The notes below the pieces were generated by a model. The model was given only the letters and a program-made list of their open reading frames with translations. It searched no databases and was not told where the DNA came from. A stretch of DNA of 64,000 nucleotides from Lamellibrachia satsuma. Its lineage: Eukaryota > Annelida > Polychaeta > Sabellida > Siboglinidae. Positions 44,901 to 59,900 of the stretch are shown here, one piece after another. The stretch covers positions 317,501-381,500 of the forward strand of contig BSQZ01000125.1 in the NCBI GenBank assembly GCA_033239005.1, written 5' to 3'. Each line of letters starts with the position of its first letter. Positions within the stretch are counted from its first letter, which is position 1. A program made the position numbers and the translations under genes.

Positions 44901-47900
44901 ATGAACATAGTTGCATGTTGGATGTAGAAGACATGTGTTGAAGTGAATGAACATAGTTGAATGTTGGATGTAGAAGACATGTGTTGAAGTAAATGAACAT
45001 AGTTGCATGTTGGATGAAGAAGACATGTGTTGAAGTGAATGAACATAGTTGCCTGTTGGATGTAGAAGACATGTGTTGAAGTAAATGAACATAGTTGCAT
45101 GTTGGATGTAGAAGACATGTGTTGAAGTGAATGAACATAGTTGCCTGTTGGATGTAGAAGACATGTGTTGAAGTAAATGAACATAGTTGCATGTTGGATG
45201 TAGAAGACATGTGTTGAAGTGAATGAACATAATTGCATGTTGGATGTAGAAGACATGTGTTGAAGTGAATGAACATAGTTGCCTCTTGGATGTAGAAGAC
45301 ATGTGTTGAAGTGAATGAACATAGCTGCATGTTGGATGTAGAAGACATGTGTTGAAGTGAATGAACATAGTTGCCTGTTGGATGTAGAAGACATGTGTTG
45401 AAGTAAATGAACATAGATGTATGTTGGATGTAGAAGACATGTGTTGAAGTGAATGAACATAGTTGCATGTTGGATGTAGAAGACATGTGTTGAAGTAAAT
45501 GAACATAGTTGCATGTTGGATGTAGAAGACATGTGTTGAAGTGAATGAACATAGTTGTCTGTTGGATGTAGAAGACATGTGTTGAAGTAAATGAACATAG
45601 TTGCATGTTGGATGTAGAAGACATGTGTTGAAGTAAATGAACATAGTTGCATGTTGGATGTAGAAGACATGTGTTGAAGTGAATGAACATAGTTGCATGT
45701 TGGATGTAGAAGACATGTGTTGAAGTAAATGAACATAGATGCATGTTGGATGTAGAAGACATGTGTTGAAGTGAATGAACATAGTTGCATGTTGGATGTA
45801 GAAGACATGTGTTGAAGTAAATGAACATAGTTGCATGTTGGATGTAGAAGACATGTGTTGAAGTAAATGAACATAGATGCCTGTTGGATGTACAAGACAT
45901 TTGTTCAAGTGAATGAACATAGTTGCCTGTTGGATGTAGAAGACATGTGTTGAAGTAAATGAACATAGTTGCCTGTTGGATGTAGAAGACATGTGTTGAA
46001 GTGAATGAACATAATTGCATGTTGGATGTAGAAGACATGTGTTGAAGTGAATGAACATAGTTGCCTGTTGGATGTAGAAGACATGTGTTGAAGTGAATGA
46101 ACATAGTTGCCTGTTGGATGTAGAAGACATGTGTTGAAGTAAATGAACATAGTTGCATGTTGGATGTAGAAGACATGTGTTGAAGTGAATGAACATAGAT
46201 GCCTGTTGGATGCAGAAGACATGTGTTGAAGTGAATGAACATAGTCGCCTGTTGGATGTAGAAGACATGTATTGAAGTGAATGAACATAGTTGTCTGTTG
46301 GATGTAGAAGACATGTGTTGAAGTGAATGAACATAGTTGCCTGTTGGATGTAGAAGACATGTGTTGAAGTGAATGAACATAGTTGCCTGTTGGATGTAGA
46401 AGACATGTGTTGAAGTAAATGAACATAGTTGCATGTTGGATGTAGAAGACATGTGTTGAAGTAAATGAACATAGTTGCATGTTGGATGTAGAAGACATGT
46501 GTTGAAGTGAATGAACATAGTTGCCTGTTGGATGTAGAAGACATGTGTTGAAGTAAATGAACATAGTTGCATGTTGGATGTAGAAGACATGTGTTGAAGT
46601 GAATGAACATAGTTGTCTGTTGGATGTAGAAGACATGTGTTGAAGTAAATGAACATAGTTGCCTGTTGGATGTAGAAGACATGTGTTGAAGTAAATGAAC
46701 ATAGTTGCATGTTGGATGTAGAAGACATGTGTTGAAGTGAATGAACATAGTTGCATGTTGGATGTAGAAGACATGCGTTGAAGTAAATGAACATAGATGC
46801 ATGTTGGATGTAGAAGACATGTGTTGAAGTGAATGAACAAAGTTGCATGTTGGATGTAGAAGACATGTGTTGAAGTAAATGAACATAGTTGCATGTTGGA
46901 TGTAGAAGACATGTGTTGAAGTAAATGAACATAGTTGCATGTTGGATGTAGAAGACATGTGTTGAAGTGAATGAACATAGCTGCATGTTGGATGTAGAAG
47001 ACATGTGTTGAAGAGAATGAACGTAGTTGCCTGTTGGATGTAGAAGACATGTGTTGAAGTGAATGAACATAGATGTCTGTTGGATGAAGAAGACATGTGT
47101 TGAAGTGAATGAACATAGTTGCCTGTTGGATGTAGAAGACATGTGTTGAAGTAAATGAACATAGTTGCATGTTGGATGTAGAAGACATGTGTTGAAGTGA
47201 ATGAACATAGTTGCATGTTGGATGTAGAAGACATGTGTTGAAGTAAATGAACATAGTTGCATGTTGGATGTAGAAGACATGTGTTGAAGTGAATGAACAT
47301 AGTTGCCTGTTGGATGTAGAAGACATGTGTTGAAGTTAATGAACATAGTTGCATGTTGGATGTAGAAGACATGTGTTGAAGTGAATGAACATAGTTGCCT
47401 GTTGGATGTAGAAGACATGTGTTGAAGTAAATGAACATAGTTGCATGTTGGATGTAGAAGACATGTGTTGAAGTGAATGAACATAGTTGCCTGTTGGATG
47501 TAGAAGACATGTGTTGAAGTAAATGAACATAGTTGCATGTTGGATGTAGAAGACATGTGTTGAAGTGAATGAACATAGTTGTATGTTGGATGTAGAAGAC
47601 ATGTGTTGAAGTGAATGAACATAGTTGCATGTTGGATGTAGAAGACATGTGTTGAAGTAAATGAACATAGTTGCATGTTGGATGTAGAAGACATGTGTTG
47701 AAGTGAATGAACATAGTTGCATGTTGGATGTAGAAGACATGTGTTGAAGTGAATGAACATAGTTGCATGTTGGATGTAGAAGACATGTGTTGAAGTGAAT
47801 GAACATAGTTGCATGTTGGATGTAGAAGACATGTGTTGAAGTGAATGAACATAGTTGCATGTTGGATGTAGAAGACATGTGTTGAAGTAAATGAACATAG

Positions 47901-50900
47901 TTGCATGTTGGATGTAGAAGACATGTGTTGAAGTAAATGAACATAGATGCCTGTTGGATGTAGAAGACATGTGTTGAAGTGAATGAACATAGTTGCATGT
48001 TGGATGTAGAAGACATGTGTTGAAGTGAATGAACATAGTTGCCTGTTGGATGTAGAAGACATGTGTTGAAGTAAATGAACATAGTTGTCTGTTGGATGTA
48101 GAAGACATGTGTTGAAGTGAATGAACATAGTTGCCTGTTGGATGTAGAAGACATGTGTTGAAGTAAATGAACATAGTTGCATGTTGGATGTAGAAGACAT
48201 GTGTTGAAGTGAATGAACATAGTTGCATGTTGGATGTAGAAGACATGTGTTGAAGTAAATGAACATAGTTGCATGTTGGATGTAGAAGACATGTGTTGAA
48301 GTGAATGAACATAGTTGCCTTTTGGATGTAGAAGACATGTGTTGAAGTGAATGAACATAGCTGCATGTTGCATGTAGAAGACATGTGTTGAAGTGAATGA
48401 ACATAGTTGCCTGTTGGATGTAGAAGACATGTGTTGAAGTAAATGAACATAGATGTCTGTTGGATGAAGAAGACATTTGTTCAAGTGAATGAACATAGTT
48501 GCCTGTTGGATGTAGAAGACATGTGTTGAAGTAAATGAACATAGTTGCCTGTTGGATGTAGAAGACATGTGTTGAAGTGAATGAACATAATTGCATGTTG
48601 GATGTAGAAGACATGTGTTGAAGTGAATGAACATAGTTGCCTCTTGGATGTAGAAGACATGTGTTGAAGTGAATGAACATAGTTGCCTGTTGGATGTAGA
48701 AGACATGTGTTGAAGTAAATGAACATAGTTGCATGTTGGATGTAGAAGACATGTGTTGAAGTGAATGAACATAGTTGCCTGTTGGATGTAGAAGACATGT
48801 GTTGAAGTAAATGAACATAGTTGCATGTTGGATGTAGAAGACATGTGTTGAAGTGAATGAACATAGTTGCCTGTTGGATGTAGAAGACATGTGTTGAAGT
48901 AAATGAACATAGTTGCATGTTGGATGTAGAAGACATGTGTTGAAGTGAATGAACATAGTTGCATGTTGGATGTAGAAGACATGTGTTGAAGTAAATGAAC
49001 ATAGTTGCATGTTGGATGTAGAAGACATGTGTTGAAGTGAATGAACATAGTTGAATGTTGGATGTAGAAGACATGTGTTGAAGTAAATGAACATAGTTGC
49101 ATGTTGGATGAAGAAGACATGTGTTGAAGTGAATGAACATAGTTGCCTGTTGGATGTAGAAGACATGTGTTGAAGTCAATGAACATAGTTGCCTGTTGGA
49201 TGTAGAAGACATGTGTTGAAGTGAATGAACATAGTTGCCTGTTGGATGTAGAAGACATGTGTTGAAGTTAATGAACATAGTTGCATGTTGGATGTAGAAG
49301 ACATGTGTTGAAGTGAATGAACATAGTTGCATGTTGGATGTAGAAGACATGTGTTGAAGTGAATGAACATAGTTGCCTCTTGGATGTAGAAGACATGTGT
49401 TGAAGTGAATGAACATAGCTGCATGTTGGATGTAGAAGACATGTGTTGAAGTGAATGAACATAGTTGCCTGTTGGATGTAGAAGACATGTGTTGAAGTAA
49501 ATGAACATAGATGTATGTTGGATGTAGAAGACATGTGTTGAAGTGAATGAACATAGTTGCATGTTGGATGTAGAAGACATGTGTTGAAGTAAATGAACAT
49601 AGTTGCATGTTGGATGTAGAAGACATGTGTTGAAGTGAATGAACATAGTTGTCTGTTGGATGTAGAAGACATGTGTTGAAGTAAATGAACATAGTTGCAT
49701 GTTGGATGTAGAAGACATGTGTTGAAGTGAATGAACATAGTTGCATGTTGGATGTAGAAGACATGTGTTGAAGTGAATGAACATAGTTGCCTGTTGGATG
49801 TAGAAGACATGTGTTGAAGTAAATGAACATAGTTGCATGTTGGATGTAGAAGACATGTGTTGAAGTGAATGAACATACTTGCATGTTGGATGTAGAAGAC
49901 ATGTGTTGAAGTGAATGAACATAGTTGCCTGTTGGATGTAGAAGACATGTGTTGAAGTGAATGAACATAGCTGCATGTTGGATGTAGAAGACATGTGTTG
50001 AAGTGAATGAACATAGTTGCCTGTTGGATGTAGAAGACATGTGTTGAAGTAAATGAACATAGATGCATGTTGGATGTAGAAGACATGTGTTGAAGTGAAT
50101 GAACATAGTTGCATGTTGGATGTAGAAGACATGCGTTGAAGTAAATGAACATAGATGCATGTTGGATGTAGAAGACATGTGTTGAAGTGAATGAACAAAG
50201 TTGCATGTTGGATGTAGAAGACATGTGTTGAAGTAAATGAACATAGTTGCATGTTGGATGTAGAAGACATGTGTTGAAGTAAATGAACATAGATGCCTGT
50301 TGGATATGGAAGACATGTATTGAAGTGAATGAACATAGTTGCATATTGGATGTAGAAGACATGTGTTGAAGTGAATGAACGTAGTTGCCTGTTGGATGTA
50401 GAAGACATGTGTTGAAGTAAATGAACATAGATGTCTGTTCGATGAAGAAGACATGTGTTGAAGTAAATGAACATAGTTGCATGTTGGATGTAGAAGACAT
50501 GTGTTGAAGTGAATGAACATAGTTGCATGTTGGATGTAGAAGACATGTGTTGAAGTGAATGAACATAGTTGCCTGTTGGATGTAGAAGACATGTGTTGAA
50601 GTGAATGAACATAGTTGCCTGTTGGATGTAGAAGACATGTGTTGAAGTAAATGAACATAGTTGCCTGTTGGATGTAGAAGACATGTGTTGAAGTGAATGA
50701 ACATAGTTGCATGTTGGATGTAGAAGACATGTGTTGAAGTGAATGAACATAGTTGCATGTTGGATGTAGAAGACATTTGTTGAAGTGAATGAACATAGTT
50801 GTATGTTGGATGTAGAAGACATGTGTTGAAGTAAATGAACATAGTTGCCTGTTGGATGTAGAAGACATGTGTTGAAGTAAATGAACATAGTTGCATGTTG

Positions 50901-53900
50901 GATGTAGAAGACATGTGTTGAAGTGAATGAACATAGTTGCATGTTGGATGTAGAAGACATGTGTTGAAGTAAATGAACATAGTTGCATGTTGGATGTAGA
51001 AGACATGTGTTGAAGTGAATGAACATAGTTGCATGTTGGATGTAGAAGACATGTGTTGAAGTAAATGAACATAGTTGCATGTTGGATGTAGAAGACATGT
51101 GTTGAAGTAAATGAACATAGATTGCCTGTTGGATGTGAAGACATTTGTTGAAGTGAATGAACATAGTTGCCTGTTGGATGTAGAAGACATGTGTTGAAGT
51201 GAATGAACATAGTTGCCTGTTGGATGTAGAAGACATGTGTTGAAGTGAATGAACATAGTTGCATGTTGGATGTAGAAGACATGTGTTGAAGTGAATGAAC
51301 ATAGTTGCCTGTTGGATGTAGAAGACATGTGTTGAAGTGAATGAACATAGTTGCCTGTTGGATGTAGAAGACATGTGTTGAAGTGAATGAACATAGTTGC
51401 ATGTTGGATGTAGAAGACATGTGTTGAAGTGAATGAACATAGATGCCTGTTGGATGTAGAAGACATGTGTTGAAGTGAATGAACATAGTTGCATGTTGGA
51501 TGTAGAAGACATGTATTGAAGTGAATGAACATAGTTGCCTGTTGGATGTAGAAGACATGTGTTGAAGTAAATGAACATAGTTGCATGTTGGATGTAGAAG
51601 ACATGTGTTGAAGTGAATGAACATAGTTGCCTGTTGGATGTAGAAGACATGTGTTGAAGTAAATGAACATAGTTGCCTGTTGGATGTAGAAGACATGTGT
51701 TGAAGTGAATGAACATAGTTGCATGTTGGATGTAGAAGACATGTGTTGAAGTAAATGAACATAGTTGCATGTTGGATGTAGAAGACATGTGTTGAAGTAA
51801 ATGAACATAGTTGCATGTTGGATGTAGAAGACATGTGTTGAAGTGAATGAACATAGTTGCATGTTGGATGTAGAAGACATGTGTTGAAGTGAATGAACAT
51901 AGTTGCATGTTGGATGTAGAAGACATGTGTTGAAGTGAATGAACATAGTTGCATGTTGGATGTAGAAGACATGTGTTGAAGTAAATGAACATAGTTGCAT
52001 GTTGGATGTAGAAGACATGTGTTGAAGTGAATGAACATAGTTACCTGTTGGATGTAGAAGACATGTGTTGAAGTAAATGAACATAGATGTATGTTGGATG
52101 TAGAAGACATGTGTTGAAGTGAATGAACATAGTTGCATGTTGGATGTAGAAGACATGTGTTGAAGTGAATGAACATAGTTGCATGTTGGATGTAGAAGAC
52201 ATGTGTTGAAGTGAATGAACATAGTTGCCTGTTGGATGTAGAAGACATGTGTTGAAGTAAATGAACATAGTTGCATGTTGGATGTAGAAGACATGTGTTG
52301 AAGTGAATGAACATAGTTGCCTGTTGGATGTAGAAGACATGTGTTGAAGTAAATGAACATAGTTGCATGTTGGATGTAGAAGACATGTGTTGAAGTGAAT
52401 GAACATAGTTGCCTGTTGGATGTAGAAGACATGTGTTGAAGTAAATGAACATAGTTGCATGTTGGATGTAGAAGACATGTGTTGAAGTGAATGAACATAG
52501 TTGCATGTTGGATGTAGAAGACATGTGTTGAAGTAAATGAACATAGTTGCATGTTGGATGTAGAAGACATGTGTTGAAGTGAATGAACATAGTTGCATGT
52601 TGGATGTAGAAGACATGTGTTGAAGTGAATGAACATAGTTGCCTGTTGGATGTAGAAGACATGTGTTGAAGTGAATGAACATAGTTGCATGTTGGATGTA
52701 GAAGACATGTGTTGAAGTGAATGAACATAGTTGCATGTTGGATGTAGAAGACATGTGTTGAAGTAAATGAACATAGTTGCATGTTGGATGTAGAAGACAT
52801 GTGTTGAAGTGAATGAACATAGTTGCCTGTTGGATGTAGAAGACATGTGTTGAAGTGAATGAACATAGTTGCATGTTGGATGTAGAAGACATGTGTTGAA
52901 GTGAATGAACATAGTTGCCTGTTGGATGTAGAAGACATGTGTTGAAGTAAATGAACATAGTTGCATGTTGGATGTAGAAGACATGTGTTGAAGTAAATGA
53001 ACATAGTTGCATGTTGGATGTAGAAGACATGTGTTGAAGTAAATGAACATAGTTGCCTGTTGGATGTAGAAGACATGTGTTGAAGTGAATGAACATAGTT
53101 GCATGTTGGATGTAGAAGACATGTGTTGAAGTGAATGAACATAGTTGCATGTTGGATGTAGAAGACATGTGTTGAAGTAAATGAACATAGTTGCATGTTG
53201 GATGTAGAAGACATGTGTTGAAGTGAATGAACATAGTTGCCTGTTGGATGTAGAAGACATGTGTTGAAGTGAATGAACATAGTTGCATGTTGGATGTAGA
53301 AGACATGTGTTGAAGTGAATGAACATAGTTGCCTGTTGGATGTAGAAGACATGTGTTGAAGTAAATGAACATAGATGCATGTTGGATGTAGAAGACATGT
53401 GTTGAAGTGAATGAACATAGTTGCCTGTTGGATGTAGAAGACATGTGTTGAAGTGAATGAACATAGTTGCATGTTGGATGTAGAAGACATGTGTTGAAGT
53501 AAATGAACATAGTTGCATGTTGGATGTAGAAGACATGTGTTGAAGTGAATGAACATAGTTGCATGTTGGATGTAGAAGACATGTGTTGAAGTAAATGAAC
53601 ATAGTTGCCTGTTGGATGTAGAAGACATGTGTTGAAGTAAATGAACATAGTTGCATGTTGGATGTAGAAGACATGTGTTGAAGTGAATGAACATAGTTGA
53701 ATGTTGGATGTAGAAGACATGTGTTGAAGCAATGAACATAGTTGCATGTTGGATGTAGAAGACATGTGTTGAAGTGAATGAACATAGTTGCCTGTTGGAT
53801 GTAGAAGACATGTGTTGAAGTAAATGAACATAGTTGCATGTTGGATGTAGAAGACATTTGTTGAAGTGAATGAACATAGTTGCCTGTTGGATGTAGAAGA

Positions 53901-56900
53901 CATGTGTTGAAGTAAATGAACATAGTTGCATGTTGGATGTAGAAGACATGTTGAAGTGAATGAACATAGTTGCATGTTGGATGTAGAAGACATGTGTTGA
54001 AGTGAATGAACATAGTTGCCTGTTGGATGTAGAAGACATGTGTTGAAGTGAATGAACATAGAATGTCATGTTGGATGTAGAAGACATGTGTTGAAGTGAA
54101 TGAACATAGTTGCCTGTTGGATGTAGAAGACATGTGTTGAAGTGAATGAACATAGTTGCATGTTGGATGTAGAAGACATGTGTTGAAGTGAATGAACATA
54201 GTTGCATGTTGGATGTAGAAGACATGTGTTGAAGTGAATGAACATAGTTGTCATGTTGGATGTAGAAGACATGTGTTGAAGTGAATGAACATAGTTGCCT
54301 GTTGGATGTAGAAGACATGTGTTGAAGTAAATGAACATAGTTGCATGTTGGATGTAGAAGACATGTGTTGAAGTGAATGAACATAGTTGCTGTTGGATGT
54401 AGAAGACATGTGTTGAAGTAAATGAACATAGTTGCATGTTGGATGTAGAAGACATGTGTTGAAGTGAATGAACATAGTTGCATGTTGGATGTAGAAGACA
54501 TGTGTTGAAGTGAATGAACATAGTTGCATGTTGGATGTAGAAGACATGTGTTGAAGTGAATGAACATAGTTGCATGTTGGATGTAGAAGACATGTGTTGA
54601 AGTAAATGAACATAGTTGCATGTTGGATGTAGAAGACATGTGTTGAAGTGAATGAACATAGTTGCATGTTGGATGTAGAAGACATGTGTTGAAGTAAATG
54701 AACATAGTTGTCATGTTGGATAGAAGACATGTGTTGAAGTGAATGAACATAGATGTGCATGTTGGATGTAGAAGACATGTGTTGAAGTGAATGAACATAG
54801 TTGCCTGTTGGATGTAGAAGACATGTGTTGAAGTGAATGAACATAGTTGCCTGTTGGATGTAGAAGACATGTGTTGAAGTGAATGAACATAGTTGCATGT
54901 TGGATGTAGAAGACATGTGTTGAAGTGAATGAACATAGTTGTATGTTGGATGTAGAAGACATGTGTTGAAGTGAATGAACATAGTTGCCTGTTGGATGTA
55001 GAAGACATGTGTTGAAGTAAATGAACATAGTTGCATGTTGGATGTAGAAGACATGTGTTGAAGTAAATGAACATAGATGCATGTTGGATGTAGAAGACAT
55101 GTGTTGAAGTGAATGAACATAGTTGCATGTTGGATGTAGAAGACATGTGTTGAAGTGAATGAACATAGTTGTCATGTTGGATGTAGAAGACATGTGTTGA
55201 AGTGAATGAACATAGTTGCCTGTTGGATGTAGAAGACATGTGTTGAAGTGAATGAACATAGATGTATGTTGGATGTAGAAGACATGTGTTGAAGTGAATG
55301 AACATAGTTGCATGTTGGATGTAGAAGAAATGTGTTGAAGTAAATGAACATAGTTGCATGTTGGATGTAGAAGACATGTGTTGAAGTGAATGAACATAGT
55401 TGCCTGTTGGATGTAGAAGACATGTGTTGAAGTAAATGAACATAGTTGCATGTTGGATGTAGAAGACATGTGTTGAAGTGAATGAACATAGTTGCATGTT
55501 GGATGTAGAAGACATGTGTTGAAGTAAATGAACATAGTTGCATGTTGGATGTAGAAGACATGTGTTGAAGTGAATGAACATAGTTGCCTGTTGGATGTAG
55601 AAGACATGTGTTGAAGTGAATGAACATAGTTACATGTTGGATGTAGAAGACATGTGTTGAAGTAAATGAACATAGTTGCATGTTGGATGTAGAAGACATG
55701 TGTTGAAGTGAATGAACATATGTGGATGTAGAAGACATGTGTTGAAGTAAATGAACATAGTTGCCTGTTGGATGTAGAAGACATGTGTTGAAGTGAATGA
55801 ACATAGTTGCATGTTGGATGTAGAAGACATGTGTTGAAGTGAATGAACATAGATGCATGTTGGATGTAGAAGACATGTGTTGAAGTAAATGAACATAGTT
55901 GCCTGTTGGATGTAGAAGACATGTGTTGAAGTAAATGAACATAGTTGCATGTTGGATGTAGAAGACATGTGTTGAAGTGAATGAACATAGTTGCATGTTG
56001 GATGTAGAACATGTGTTGAAGTAATGAACATAGTTACCTGTTGGATGTAGAAGACATGTGTTGAAGTAAATGAACATAGTTGCATGTTGGATGTAGAAGA
56101 CATGTGTTGAAGTGAATGAACATAGTTGCATGTTGGATGTAGAAGACAATGTGTTGAAGTGAATGAACATAGTTGCATGTTGGATGTAGAAGACATGTGT
56201 TGAAGTGAATGAACATAGTTGCCTGTTGGATGTAGAAGACATGTGTTGAAGTGAATGAACATAGTTGCATGTTGGATGTAGAAGACATGTGTTGAAGTGA
56301 ATGAACATAGTTGCCTGTTGGATGTAGAAGACATGTGTTGAAGTAAATGAACATAGTTGCATGTTGGATGTAGAAGACATGTGTTGAAGTGAATGAACAT
56401 AGTTGCCTGTTGGATGTAGAAGACATGTGTTGAAGTAAATGAACATAGTTGCATGTTGGATGTAGAAGACATGTGTTGAAGTGAATGAACATAGTTGCCT
56501 GTTGGATGTAGAAGACATGTGTTGAAGTAAATGAACATAGTTGCATGTTGGATGTAGAAGACATGTGTTGAAGTGAATGAACATAGTTGCATGTTGGATG
56601 TAGAAGACATGTGTTGAAGTGAATGAACATAGTTGCCTGTTGGATGTAGAAGACATGTGTTGAAGTAAATGAACATAGATGCATGTTGGATGTAGAAGAC
56701 ATGTGTTGAAGTGAATGAACATAGTTGCATGTTGGATGTAGAAGACATGTGTTGAAGTAAATGAACATAGTTGCATGTTGGATGTAGAAGACATGTGTTG
56801 AAGTGAATGAACATAGTTGTCTGTTGGATGTAGAAGACATGTGTTGAAGTAAATGAACATAGTTGCATGTTGGATGTAGAAGACATGTGTTGAAGTGAAT

Positions 56901-59900
56901 GAACATAATTGCATGTTGGATGTAGAAGACATGTGTTGAAGTGAATGAACATAGTTGCCTGTTGGATGTAGAAGACATGTGTTGAAGTGAATGAACATAG
57001 TTGCATGTTGGATGTAGAAGACATGTGTTGAAGTGAATGAACATAGTTGCCTGTTGGATGTAGAAGACATGTGTTGAAGTAAATGAACATAGATGCATGT
57101 TGGATGTAGAAGACATGTGTTGAAGTGAATGAACATAGTTGCCTGTTGGATGTAGAAGACATGTGTTGAAGTAAATGAACATAGTTGCATGTTGGATGTA
57201 GAAGACATGTGTTGAAGTGAATGAACATAGTTGCCTGTTGGATGTAGAAGACATGTGTTGAAGTGAATGAACATAGTTGCATGTTGGATGTAGAAGACAT
57301 GTGTTGAAGTGAATGAACATAGTTGCCTGTTGGATGTAGAAGACATGTGTTGAAGTGAATGAACATAGTTGCCTGTTGGATGTAGAAGACATGTGTTGAA
57401 GTAAATGAACATAGTTGCATGTTGGATGTAGAAGACATGTGTTGAAGTGAATGAACATAGTTGCATGTTGGATGTAGAAGACATGTGTTGAAGTGAATGA
57501 ACATAGTTGCCTCTTGGATGTAGAAGACATGTGTTGAAGTGAATGAACATAGCCGTACATGTTGGATGTAGAAGACATGTGTTGAAGTGAATGAACATAG
57601 TTGCCTGTTGGATGTAGAAGACATGTGTTGAAGTAAATGAACATAGATGCATGTTGGATGTAGAAGACATGTGTTGAAGTGAATGAACATAGTTGCATGT
57701 TGGATGTAGAAGACATGTGTTGAAGTAAATGAACATAGTTGCATGTTGGATGTAGAAGACATGTGTTGAAGTGAATGAACATAGTTGTCTGTTGGATGTA
57801 GAAGACATGTGTTGAAGTAAATGAACATAGTTGCCATGTTGGATGTAGAAGACATGTGTTGAAGTAAATGAACATAGTTGCATGTTGGATGTAGAAGACA
57901 TGTGTTGAAGTGAATGAACATAGTTGCATGTTGGATGTAGAAGACATGTGTTGAAGTAAATGAACATAGTTGTATGTTGGATGTAGAAGACATGTGTTGA
58001 AGTGAATGAACATAGTTGCATGTTGGATGTAGAAGACATGTGTTGAAGTAAATGAACATAGATGCATGTTGGATGTAGAAGACATGTGTTGAAGTAAATG
58101 AACATAGTTGCCTGTTGGATGTAGAAGACATGTGTTGAAGTGAATGAACATAGTTGCCTGTTGGATGTAGAAGACATGTGTTGAAGTAAATGAACATAGT
58201 TGCATGTTGGATGTAGAAGACATGTGTTGAAGTGAATGAACATAGTTGCATGTTGGATGTAGAAGACATGTGTTGAAGTGAATGAACATAGTTGCCTATG
58301 TTGGATGTAGAAGACATGTGTTGAAGTGAATGAACATAGTTGCCTGTTGGATGTAGAAGACATGTGTTGAAGTAAATGAACATAGATGTATGTTGGATGT
58401 AGAAGACATGTGTTGAAGTGAATGAACATAGTTGCATGTTGGATGTAGAAGACATGTGTTGAAGTGAATGAACATAGTTGCATGTTGGATGTAGAAGACA
58501 TGTGTTGAAGTGAATGAACATAGTTGCCTGTTGGATGTAGAAGACATGTGTTGAAGTGAATGAACATAGTTGCCTGTTGGATGTGTAGAAGACATGTGTT
58601 GAAGTGAATGAACATAGTTGCCTGTTGGATGTAGAAGACATGTGTTGAAATGAATGAACATAGTTGTCTGTTGGATGTAGAAGACATGTGTTGAAGTGAA
58701 TGAACATAGTTGTCTGTTGGATGTAGAAGACATGTGTTGAAGTGAATGAACATAGTTGCCTGTTGGATGTAGAAGACATGTGTTGAAGTGAATGAACATA
58801 GTTGTCTGTTGGATGTAGAAGACATGTGTTGAAGTGAATGAACATAGTTGCCTGTTGGATGTAGAAGACATGTGTTGAAGTAAATGAACATAGTTGCATG
58901 TTGGATGTAGAAGACATGTGTTGAAGTGAATGAACATAGTTGCCTGTTGGATGTAGAAGACATGTGTTGAAGTGAATGAACATAGTTGCCTGTTGGATGT
59001 AGAAGACATGTGTTGAAGTGAATGAACATAGTTGTCTGTTGGATGTAGAAGACATGTGTTGAAGTGAATGAACATAGTTGCCTGTTGGATGTAGAAGACA
59101 TGTGTTGAAGTGAATGAACATAGTTGCATGTTGGATGTAGAAGACATGTGTTGAAGTGAATGAACATAGTTGCATGTTGGATGTAGAAGACATGTGTTGA
59201 AGTGAATGAACAAAGTTGCATGTTGGATGTAGAAGACATGTATTGAAGTGAATGAACATAGTTGCCTGTTGGATGTAGAAGACATGTGTTGAAGTGAATG
59301 AACATAGTTGCCTGTTGGATGTAGAAGACATGTGTTGAAGTAAATGAACATAGTTGCATGTTGGATGTAGAAGACATGTGTTGAAGTGAATGAACATAGT
59401 TGCATGTTGGATGTAGAAGACATGTGTTGAAGTGAATGAACATAGATGCATGTTGGATGTAGAAGACATGTGTTGAAGTGAATGAAACAAAGTTGCATGT
59501 TGGATGTAGAAGACATGTGTTGAAGTAAATGAACATAGTTGCATGTTGGATGTAGAAGACATGTGTTGAAGTAAATGAACATAGATGCCTGTTGGATATG
59601 GAAGACATGTGTTGAAGTGAATGAACATAGTTGCCTGTTGGATGTAGAAGACATGTGTTGAAGTGAGTGAACATAGATGTCTGTTGGATGAAGAAGACAT
59701 GTGTTGAATGAATGAACATATATGTCTGTTGGATGTAGAAGACATGTGTTGAAGTGAATGAACATAGTTGCCTGTTGGATGTAGAAGACATGTGTTGAAG
59801 TAAATGAACATAGTTGCATGTTGGATGTAGAAGACATGTGTTGAAGTGAATGAACATAGTTGAATGTTGGATGTAGAAGACATGTGTTGAAGTAAATGAA